Shown here: piece by piece, positions 1 through 12,200 of the stretch
Numbering within the stretch: position 1 is the first letter of the stretch
How the letters are laid out: each line of letters starts with the position of its first letter
Origin: Agapetus fuscipes
Lineage: Eukaryota > Arthropoda > Insecta > Trichoptera > Glossosomatidae
Length of the DNA stretch: 64,000 nt
NCBI GenBank assembly: GCA_951799405.1
Contig: OX637361.1
Span: forward strand, 11,258,170-11,322,169
Direction of reading: 5' to 3'
Made by a program: the position numbers and the translations under genes
Notes under the pieces: model-generated
Database searches by the model: none
Told to the model about the DNA's origin: nothing
Seen by the model: only the letters and a program-made list of their open reading frames with translations

Positions 1-290
1 GTTTGATAACATAAAGCATGTTTCTTCTGTCATTTCCTTTATCACTCCAGTTTTCTTTTTATACAGAAGACGAAGTTGGCATGTAAAGAATAACTTATGC
101 AAGTTTCATCGCAATCTGTTCAGTAGTTTAGGAGTCCATACAGGACAAACATACATACATCCATCCGTTTGATTTTACATAAATAGAAGACTGAAGTTGT
201 TGTATATTAATTACAGTGCATACTGTGAGGGCTCGTAGCATTGTTCACGAATATTAGTATCAGATACATTGAGTAGATAATCTCCGCCTG
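1..290. other. 3' flank of MTF-1
   Basis: AT-rich sequence downstream of the MTF-1 stop. It must contain the start of the 3' UTR. I saw no canonical AATAAA on the minus strand here and no other gene. Confidence 0.4.
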
Positions 291-3200
291 TTACATAGTT
301 GTTATGTGATTACAGCCCACGTGATGCGAGACAAACTTGAGTGTGTCCCCCGAGCACTTCTGCGCCTGCAGGTTGTTCAGGCTGTAGCCAAAGGTGATCA
401 GCTTCTTGAGCCTCTCCAACGTCTTAAGGCAGACCACGATGCAGCACCCACTTTTCACTCCCTCCGCTGCATTCGAGCAATTGCACTTATCTTCCTTCCC
501 ATCCAACTTGTTCATGATATCTTCAAGAGGATTGCAAGATGAACCCGCAACATTCTCAACGCTACAATCGGAACTGGCGGCTTGCGTTTCATTTGATTTT
601 TCAGGTATACTGAGTACCTTTTGGCTACAACAACAATTAGACTTTAATTCCGGGACAGTTTCTTGAGAGTTTGTTTGAGAAGTTCCACAACAGGTTTCCT
701 CTTTCTTTCCGCAGCAACTTCCTGCACTTTGTAAATCATTGATTACGGTAGAAAGTGGTTCAGTGAAGAGGCCGTAATCTTCCAGACTAGATTGGCAATG
801 CCTCTTGTGGTATTCTAGATAGTTGGGCTGTTCACTGTCGGCTCCGCAGCCCTGCTGGCATTGCATGGTGAGCGGGTCACACTTACAATCTACGCACCGA
901 CATTTAGCATCTCGCTCTACAGGTTTACTGTCTGCTTCTATTCCACACCCGGCCTGGCACTGCATACTCAATGGATCACACTTGCACTCGTCACATTTAC
1001 AAATATCCGCATCTGCCGTCAGATCCTTCAGCACATTTCTCCTCGGCATATCTTTAAAGATGCTCTCAGTCTGAACCACATACATATCCGACGGCGGTTC
1101 ATTGTTAAACAGCAAAGTATCTTCAAGGTTTAAGTCCGTATTGAACAATACTGAATTGGCAGCGTTGATTTCCAGGTTTTCCATTCCAAACACGTTAACA
1201 CTCGGGGTGCTGTTGTGTATTTCAAACAATTTATTGATCTCATCATGCTCTGTGCTCTTTGAATTGAACACATCGTTAATCTCCGGGTCATCGTTAGCAT
1301 CAAACACCAGGTTATTGGCGTCCAACGCATCAATGTTAGAAACAGTGAATGCGGTCTCGCCCTCCGTGACTGTTTTAGTTTCCGCAACAAATGGAAACCC
1401 GCTAGGCAAGTAGGTGTCCATTTTAGTGTTTTCCGGCGGCATTTCACGAAGATCTATGTAACTCTGCACGTGCGTTGGGACAAATGTGGCCCCAGGGAAA
1501 ATATGCTGAGGTTGCTGCTCACAAACATTGACAGATGGATCCGTTATGGAAGCTGCCAAAGCTGAGACATCCACCCACGAAGAGTTGATTTCAATCTCGT
1601 TAGCCAGAGCGAGTTCCAGCGCTTCATTTGCGCTTTCCATGATTTTTTCCTTGAGCGATGACTCATTGTCTACTTGGCTGATGTAATTATTCTCCATGGG
1701 TGCATCGTCCTGTTTGATTTTCTTCTCCTTGCCTGCGTCCGTCACTTCCTCATCCAAGTTGTCGCTTTTAGCTGGCACTGCGGTGAGAGAGCTGATATTA
1801 TGGAAGATGAGCTCCCAGTCGTTCTTGCTCAGGTCTAGCGCTGCCATGTTATTTTCTTCGTTGTCATTATTATTCTCTACCAGCATGGCACTTTCCGTGT
1901 CCTCCTTCTTTTCCAACACATTGTCATCTTTAGTGTACAGCTGAAAAATAATAAAACACAATTTTAAATGGCATACAAGACAATTGCACCATTTTTAACG
2001 TTTTCATTGAAGATTTACAAGTTATACAGTACAAGTATTCATTTTGGCTTGGTTATTTTTCTTATTCAATGGTGCTATAGCTCAACTCAAGTCTTGGTCT
2101 CCTTCAGCCTCCACTTCTAACTCCGCCTGTCCTTCCAACACCGTCAATTTCACTTACCGAGGCCACCAGAACATTCCTCCTGTGATCTACGAGATCAATA
2201 GAATGCAGAGACAGCTGTGTCACACTAAAATACCAAAACACTAACTATTCACTAACAACCACCCCAAGGCATCTGAGACTGAGAACGTGCCAAAGAGCCA
2301 TTGAAAGGAGGATGCTGGGAATCAGCCTCAGAGACAGGGTTCCACACCAGGAGATCCGTAGGCGCACTGGAGTCACTGATGTCATACAGCGAGTGGCCTG
2401 CTTAAAGTGGCGCTGGGCTGGTCACGTTGCAAGGCAAGACCATGACAGGTGGCCAAAAAGGATCGTCCAGTGGCGACCCAGGATGTCCAAGCGAGGAGAC
2501 CCCAACTGAGGTGGCTGAACACAGCAGTCGATAGACAGGAATGGAGAGGATTGGAGGAGGCCTACGTCCAGGAGTGGACTGAGAAAGGCTGAGGAAGAAG
2601 GGGTTTATGACACTTGCTTCATTTTGTTTCAAAAAGTGAAAGCTTTTTATTTTAAAGTACTGTCAATCAGGAAAAAACTTCATGATGTAAAGTTTACAGC
2701 ACGCTCAAGAAAAAATACTTGGCGCTCTAGCTGGAAGGGTAAAGAAGTGCATGCATGTCACCTGCAGAGTGTTTTTGTTGGGGAGGGTGTCCCGCAAGTG
2801 CGTCCTCTGGTGGCTCTTGAGGCTGTGCGGGGTGGTGAAAGCGCGCGAGCAGTGAGTGTGGGCGCAGGGGTACGGCCGCTCCCCCGTGTGCGTGCGCGCG
2901 TGCGTCTTCAGGTGGTGCGAGGCCGTGAACGCCTTGCCGCACCCGTCCTCTATGCACCTACAGCAACACATCACACATCTGCACTACAACTACAACACTG
3001 CGGGGCGTGGTGAAGGTGCGGGAGTCTACAAACCTCGAGTTGAAGTATTCCTTTATTCATCCCTGTTTTTTGCCAGCGGTTTTTTCAGCAACCAAATCAG
3101 ATTTATTCAGCAACTAAAATCTTGGTCTTGATTTTAAATATCTCTAAACATACAAAACTAATCTCCTATCCGTTTTTTTATCTCAAAAGACAGTGAAATA

Positions 3201-6200
3201 AAGTTTTTTTAGTGCCTTACAAAAAAACAATAACCTGTGCCAACTTTTTTCACTGCCTCATAATATTATGTATATGGAAAAAAGGTTGTAATCTAAAAAT
3301 AAACTTATTATACTAGTAACATCATCAACACATTGACTGGTAGATACATAAATGTTAGGGTGCAGTGACCTTTGTTATGTAAACAAAACCCTTTCGTTGT
3401 TGTGCTTGTGTGAGTCATATGAAAAAAAAACCTTTTTAAAGTCATATTTTTCAAGGTCAACCAACCACAAATATTTTTTTTAAACATTCGCAAATGAAAA
3501 TGAATGCTTTGAGTTTTGTTGATGGATAGTTTTGTCCAATAAGATAATGTTAAAAACTATTTTCGATCTTATTCTTGTGTGAATACTAAAGAAAAATTAA
3601 AAAAACCAAGATAAGTACATAGAGCGCTGATCAGCGCCTTGACAGTTGAGGAGTTAAGGGCCCACATGTCAGGCTACACATACCCAGGTCGCTGCAATAA
3701 ATGATTCCTAATTGGTTGCATTAAGAACGGCCTTCTATTACTTAACAAACTTCCACAACGTTAGCTGCGTCCGCAACGATATACAAGTATTTAGCAATGT
3801 TAGGCCGCAACAAAGGTGGAATACATATACAACCCTTCTGGGAGCAATGTGGTAATAAGTTGCAGTATGTGCAGCTTAGTTGCAATAACAAGATGCAGAA
3901 TAGAAATGGACGGTGTGTTACTTGTAGGGCCTCTCCTGCGTGTGTGTCCTGATGTGCTTCTTGAGGTCGCTAAGCGTGGTGAAGTACTTGGTGCAGCCAA
4001 ACTGGTAGCAGTTGAAGGTGTTGCCATTGTGCAGGCGCTGGTGGGCTCTCAACCTGCAACACATCATCATCATCATCATATAGCAACAAACTGGTAGCAG
4101 TTGAAGGTATTGTCATTGTGCCAGATCCTAAAAAGATCAATAAGGACAGTCTTTGGAGACCGTGCTTTTTGCAGAGCGGCACCGTTGGCCTGGAACGCGA
4201 TGCCCGCATATCTGAGGGAGTCTCCGACAGAGGCGGGCTCCAGGAGATGCCTCAAGACGCACCTGCTTCCAGGATCACACCATGCCCCTCTGTGGTGATC
4301 GAGTTGAGCCTCCGACTGAGGGAGGCGAATGTTAGGAGAAACCCCCAACTGTGTGGAGTCACACACAAAGCTATAGATAAATTTAGCATTTCATTTAATT
4401 TCAATCATTGTAAAATTTATTATATTTTATCTTTTGCCGACCCTGCATATGAAAGGGATTAATATGTTTATTAAGCACACTTAATGTTCCACTAGTGAGC
4501 TAGTTAACACTTGCAGAGATGTTTAAAAATGTGTCAATCAAATCTATTTGTGTGGACAGCGGCCGCTCGCTGCTCCTCAGCCAGAGAGAGAGTTATCTTC
4601 ATCTCTCAAAAGCCGTAATAATAAATCAGTTATTCATTTTGTTTTTTGTTTATGCCCATCAGGAGTTGGCGCGCAGCCAGAAAACCATTTCCACACACAA
4701 ACCCAGCGACGCGCTAAATTTAGCCAGAGAATATCACTGCACAATAACCAAGAGATTGTGGAAATTTTTATGATTATAAATACGGGGGGTTTCCCTGCAG
4801 TTGCATTGCCAAGATCATGCCGTTTAAATAAGTGTTTAAGCTTGGGATGCTATGGATATGACATTTCGGATATGATAGATATATATTTTAGATAGTTTCG
4901 GTTACAGATATTTGATTTTAAAGGTATTGTGAAAGTATAATACCTGATAATAAGAACACAAATTGTGACTTTATTTTTAGGTTATCATTTGGTGTAACAA
5001 TCATTTGTATGAGTGATTATTATGGATATTTAATTAAAAAAGGAGTTCTACAAAGTTTCCGCTGAAACATTTCATAAATTATTATGGAGATTCTCTTGAA
5101 AATGCTAAATCAATATGCACGTTTAATCATAAAGAGAAATAACTCAAAAAATAAGAATGTTGGGAAATCACGTTTGAAGTTCAGACAACCAGTACAACTT
5201 GTATAGGATGAAAAAGGCGGCCAATGTTTTATCTCGGTCATATTCGTCCAAATTGAACGGCTGTCGCATTCTACCTATTCTTCTCGCATTGTTCTTGCGT
5301 TTTATTACAATATCTCGATTTTCCCAAATTCTGAGTTATTGCTCTTTATTGTTAAGCGTGCGAATAGGTATCACAATACGTATCATCAACAGATATGACG
5401 GTGTTATGGCCAAGGGGGTAGAGGCGCATGTCCAACTAGCGTATTTAGAACAGAATAACGTTGGTTGGAATCTGCGTCTGGCCCACATGACCATAACTTC
5501 CACCCTGGTTCAACAGATGCCAATGCATGCACACAAGTTTCTGCTTTCGCATGAAGACAACTGGTTGGTGAATTGCATTTCTTTCCACAAATCTATTTTT
5601 TTACAAAAACAATATTTGTTTGCCTTTTTCTTAGCAACCCAGTCGGGTGACGACACAATATTACCTTTATCAATTCACGTGCGGGCCCCATTACATTCTT
5701 AATTTCTACAGTCCAAAACTTTTATATCTGACACTTTTTTATTTGAGATACGGATGTCCATAACATCCCAGGTTTAAGCAGAGCACGTGGACAATTAGCT
5801 GACACAGTTTTTTGCATGAAAATGTGTAACTTTTTAATGAGGTATTTTGTAAAGCGATTTCGCCGAGTTATTTTTTAATTTTAATAGTGTTGCCAAATAC
5901 TTGCTAGGATAAAGATCTTTGGGTTACGTATAAAAAAGTAAAAATAAAAACCTGTTTTTATCCAGATTTTATGTGACATGCTGGCAAACTATAGAGAATA
6001 GACTCTGTACATAAATTAACAAAGATGTCACATCAGCTCTGCAGAGGCTCTGGCCACCACTAGCGGAATGGCGACAGAGTGACAGTTACATCATTGATGC
6101 TAAGACTGGGTAATCCTTGCCGGTATTTGATTTTTGTGTTTGAAATAATCAACAAACTGGGAAATCATTTTTGAAACCCTGTGTGGGAAACAATCTCTAC

Positions 6201-9200
6201 GTTCCTAAATGATGATGATTATGATGATTTCCTTATAAGCGCCGTTTCGTAACTCAATGTCACTCCAAGGGCGCTTAGTATTTTACTGGGCGAAGAAAAA
6301 TGTCTTCATCCTCCTCTTTAGATCCTCAATCGTCTTAGACCTCCGGATTTCTGGTGGTAGTTGATTCCAGGTCGCAGGGCCGGCCACTGCAAAAGCACGG
6401 TCTCCGAAAACAGTGGCAATTTTTCTTCTAGGTTCATTTAGCAGGGTTTCTGCTCCGTTCTCTGCTGATTTTAGTGTTTGCTCCCTTGAGCCCAGGACTT
6501 TTGAGACAATCAGCTCTTGGATGTAGAAAGGAGCTGCATAAAAAGTCTTTTATACGCAAAAATGCAACTAAGCTACACATATAGTGTAAATTGTTGCCTG
6601 CGTTATCCTCGAAGGCGTCGCATGTGGCGATTCGGGACCCATTTATTTTTACAGGTAAGGGGGGCCTCACACAAACCACTTTCAGTTGAAGTACATTTTA
6701 AAAACTGGTTGACACACTGCAGTTGGATTTTGAAGATTTAAAAAAGGCACTAAATACCACGCAAAGTAAACAACAGTTTGTATGGCGAAGAATATCTTGT
6801 GAGCTGCATAGAAAATTCAATTTTTGTACAAAAATTAGATAAATTGTTTCTAACCTAACATTTTCCTCTTTTTCTCAGTTTAACCACTACGTTCTAAATC
6901 TAAATCTAAGTTGCAAAGATATGTATCATTTGAGATTCATATTAAATGCATTCCCACAAGCAGACACGCATAATTTCGCGCTCACACATGCCGCATGTGG
7001 ACCTACAATATAAAAACCCTATCTCAAATGAACATAAGCCCTGCAACTCTTGCCGACCTTCCCTGAAACAGGGGTGACATTGGCAAAGTGAACCATTTTT
7101 TACAGTATGGGTGGTCAGCCTCATACCAACCTGTAAGTCAATGTACTTCATCAATTATATATTATAAGTCAATGTACTGAAGTCATGGTACTTAGTGTAT
7201 TTATTGAATGGACCATTTACTTAAATCATAACTTTTCAACAATTCAAGGTTAAAATGAATTGCTAAAAATGCACTTGTAACTGAATTTCTTTATAGAACC
7301 TAACATGCAAAGATCCGCTTGTTTTTTATTTGCTTCTACGATGAAATCATGTACTCGCTGTGCTGATAGCATGTACAGAATATTTTTGCAAAATCATTAA
7401 AAATGTTAGCATTCTAATGTAGATGAAACGGCATAAACGCCAGCTGTGTCAAATGGAAATAATTAACATTTTCAGAATTTACCGACATTCAAATACATCT
7501 GTTAATTAGAAAAAATGTACTATAATGAAATTTCTCAAATTTCCAATAAAGGACGGAAACATATGGCGAAGAAGATATAACTCCGAAATGTATAAGCTGT
7601 ACCAGGACGCTGATGTGGTCCGCTCAATAAAGGTCAACAGACTGCATTGGCTGGGGCACATTCAGCGAATGGACCATCGGAGCCTGGAGAAGGCGATTGT
7701 GATGACGAACCCGGAGGGACGCCAGACAGTGGGAAGACCATGTTCAAGATGGCTGGATGGAGTGGTGGCGGATTGCCGTGCAGTGGGAATGTGGGACTGG
7801 AGGAGGAAGGCGTTGGATAGACAGCGCTTGCAGCGGTTGCTGAGGGAGGCCAAGACCCACCCCGGGTTGCGTGTTCCCATTCCACGACCTAAAAGGAATG
7901 TTTACTCAGACAAGCACACGGAAAAAATTGAATTCATCAAGTAGTTTCAGTTTTTCCATATTTACTCAAAAACTATTGACATTATAAAAAAACGGTTTCG
8001 ATACTACACTAGACAATGTATAGTTCTATAAATAGAATGAAAAAAATATTTCCAAAACATAGCACACACGAGAAAGTAGCTACAGAAGTGAAAAAAACGT
8101 ATTTTTTTAAATATTTTTTTGTGGTCGCAATTTTTAAGTTATATATTTTGTTTAAACTTTATAATTAAGATAAAAAATTAATAAACATGCTTGATTTTTT
8201 TCATTACTGTCACTTTTTTGCTAATACCATAAAGTGTAAGAAACAATAACGGCAGATTTAGGGTATGATACTTCCGTGTGCATTTCTGAGTGAACATTCC
8301 TTTTAGGTCGTGGAATGGGAACACGCCCCCGGGTTGTCGTGCCAATGATGATGATGATGATGATAATGAAATTTCTATACTGACAGCTCTAAAGCCAGGT
8401 CCAGACATATGTAATGCACTACGACAGGGGTTCCCAAAGTGCGCGCCGCGGCGTCCTGGTGTGCCGCAGAAGTAAAGAGGGGCGCCGTGAGTCCATCCTC
8501 TAACATTATCCGAAACCACAAGTGTTAGCGAGTAATAATAATAATAATTTGACAATATTTTTAGTGCCGTTTTGTGAGTTCACCGCAAGGGCACTGCAGA
8601 GCCATAGACATGTCTTCAATCCTGACTTTAAAGCATTTGCACTCTCCACAGCTCTCAGCAGAGGGGCGGCAATGCAAAAGGCAAGATCTAAATAATTGGC
8701 CATGTTGCTTCTGCAGGGAACCCTGAGTCTATTCACAGCAGTGCTGCATGCAGATCTCAAAGTTCCCCGCCTACCCTCTACTGTGTCCCCCACACATAGC
8801 TCTGAGACATACAGTGGCGCAATGTTCTGCAAGGACTTAAATACAGTTAACCTATAAATATATAGGGTACCTGTAAAGCTTACTAGAGTAGGGCGCCATG
8901 ACAAAATGCTAAACTTGTAAGTGCGCCGCAGGTTGAAAACGATTGGGAACCCTGCACTACAATGTTACATGTAACATCCATGATGCTGCTCACACGCAAA
9001 ATATGAGTTACAGTTCTTTGACTTATAGGTAGGTATGCGGCTGCCCACCCATGCTGTAGAAAATGGTTAACTTTGCCAACGTCACCCTTGTTTCAGGGAT
9101 GGTCAGCAAGAGTTGCAGGGTGTATGTTCATTTGAGATCTGGGTTTTTATATTGTCAGTCCACATGCGGCATGTTTAAGTACAAACTTAAATGTGTCTGC

Positions 9201-12200
9201 TTGTGGGAATATAAATCTTAAATGTAATATATCTTTGCAACATAGATTATAGATTACAGAATATGTACATGGGTAGTTATATCCTATGAGAGAATTTTTG
9301 ATCTTATTTATGTGTAAGTAAATACTAAAGAAAAATTAAAAAAAAAACGCGATAAGTACATAGAGCGCGGATCCACATTCCGGCACCCTGAAGTTTAATT
9401 ATGTGTGAGATTACCTGTATAGGGTGTTGAAAGTCTTGTCGCAGCCGTCGATGCTGCACTCGTACGGCTTCACCTTGGTGTGGACTCGCACATGGATCTT
9501 GAGGCTGTACGATGTGAGGAATGCTTTTGTACACAGCGTCTCCGGGCATTTGAACTTGTATTCACCTGAAAATGTTGAACAATATTGTTGGCTTTAGGTT
9601 GGTGATGTGGACTGGAAACAGACTAAAAGTGTAAATATTCATGGCAAACCTAAACATAATTACTACCTTCGCTCGAAGGTATGCCGTGATTTGTGAGTGT
9701 TATAGAAAAAATCAGTTCATCCTCAGTCGTCGTGCAGAGAGAGTGACACCTGAAGACGTTAGCTCCGTTGTTAACGAAACGTCAAGAATAATGTAAGTTC
9801 TCTTATAACGGTTGGTCTAATATCCAACTCATACATTTTAACTGTGTAGTTATTATTATTGTAAATGTTGAAGAATATTATTCGCTTTAGGTCCAGATTG
9901 ATACCTCGATTAGTGGAGCTTCAGTTTTTTTAATAAAAGACTTGAAGTATGAAGCTCGGAGGATTTTTTAATAAAAAAAAAACAACTGGAGAGTTAAGGT
10001 CAAATTTGGAGAGTTACTCTTGCTTCCGCTTCATTTTGCTGAAACGGATTTCAGACACAAAAAAATTAAATAAGATGGAACCAGGAATTATTAAATGTAT
10101 AAATTACAATATAAATGTAATTTAAAGCAATAAATATTGTCAGAAACACTTTAGTATTCTGTTCTAAGCCAGCCCCTGCAGTCTAGAGTCATCTAACAAT
10201 CATATTAGTAGACAATAAGTGATAAAAACATGTCTGCGCTTGAAAATCTGATCAACATTTGACTGCCCTATCAGCTGTTCACATGCAGCCATGTTTTCTC
10301 ACTTGCTATCTACGATAAGATTGCTAGAAAAGTTGTGAGTTTTCAGCCAGGTCTAAGGGTAACTAGTTAAGAAAATAAAAGAGAAGTAGAGTTGCTGATA
10401 TTGGAATTTTAAAAATAAAACTTGTGATAGAAATATGAAAATAACAAACCTTATACATCCTAGTCAGCGGAGAGCAAAGAGAAACAAAGATTATTTTTTT
10501 ATTTGAGCAAATAACTGTCAGAATATTATGTTTTTTATATTGTAGCCATTATAGGACACAGAATGAATGGGGCAATTAAGAGTGCCATCTGTATGTAATG
10601 GGTGCCAATAGTATTGAAAAGATAAATGGGCATTTCTTCAGTGGATAATTTAACAAGATGTCCTATAAAGATTAATATTGAATTTACTGAAGCATATAAT
10701 GCAACATTCATTTTTCAGCATGACACCGCCCATGTGATAGAAGTATTTTTAAAATGCTCTTGATTCGGAATAAATACCATAGACAAAAAAATTTGACATC
10801 ACAAGTATTTGTAAAATTAACCAGATAACTATGTAGAATCAAAATATGTTCTTTTAAATGTTTTTTATTATTATTTTGCAATTTCTTAAAAATCTGATAT
10901 CCGCAACCGAAACTATGCAAAACTAACGGATATCGGATATCAAAACATGGATAAGACGGAGATAATGTGGGCAGTCACATCTAGGCGTGATCACCTATTA
11001 GTGAACGGAGTACCACTCTCCATAGGAGGTAAGCTAATCCAGCCTTCTGATTCAGTGAGACTTCTAGGAGTCTTATTGGATCGGAATCTGACACTGGAGA
11101 GGCAAATAGATGCCACAATAGCTTCTTCTTTTTTTTCACTACGCCAAATTAAGGCTATTAGAAAGTGTTTACCGTCAGATGCAGTCAAGACCCTAGTGAG
11201 CGCGTTTGTGGTGTCTCGGATTGACTATTGTTCGACGCTTTATAGTGGTCAGCCGAAGAAGCAGTTCAATCGCTTTCAATCTGTGTTGAATTCGGCAGCA
11301 AGACTCATATTCGGGATACCCAAATTCGCTCACATCACTCCGCTGTTAAAAACACTACATTGGCTTCGTTTCCCGGAGAGGGTGGTCTACCGTGTTTGTG
11401 TGATGGTATATAAAGCCATCAATGGCTTGGCTCCACCTTATTTGACTGACATGATGTTGCCTGTTGAGATGGGTGTAAGGAGGCAGACACTCAGATCCGC
11501 GGCCGATGAAGTAGTCAATTTGGTTCAGCCACGCCGTCAGATTCGTACAAATTTCGGAGACCGCGCTTTCCGTGTTGCGGGTCCGGTGGAGTGGAACAGA
11601 CTGCCACCCGGAGTGAAGAACTCCAAATCTATGGATGTATTTCGCGGAGCACTCAAGACACACCTATTTAGAAAGTCTTATCCATGATCGGAGAGGGCCC
11701 TTGAGGTGTGACACACACAAAAACGGCGCTCTCTTATCATTTGTAATTTAAAATCTGTACCTGAGAGCCAACATGTCTTAACTCCATTTTTGGGGAAAAT
11801 GAGTTAAGTACAAATTCGAAACAAATGCCGCATATTCTATCCAGGCCGCAAAGACATAGATCTCAATCCATTGTAGTTTAGCAGAAAACCAAAATCCATA
11901 ACGTCTTAAATCCTGTTTGGTTTAGAGCCAAAACAACTTAAAATACCTTAAGACGTTTTGGCCCTAAATATTTTATGCTACTTAGCTGCTTAAGATGGTT
12001 TGTGTGTGACTTTGAGGTTGTTGCCCGCGTGTAGTTTGTGTCGTTTTGTGCCTTTTTAGCTGTTGTTTGACGTGAGAAATACAAAATTGCATTTTAAAAT
12101 AAGAAATAACTATTGAGAAGATGTTTTCTACTAAGAATTATTTGAAAAGAACAAAAAAAAGTTAATTTGGCATTGCATCGAAATCAAAGTGAACAAGAGG

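Noticed and set aside
5199..5702. 167-codon plus ORF as a gene
   Set aside because: Spans a tRNA-like SINE and another repeat; no domain and low-complexity hydrophobic composition.
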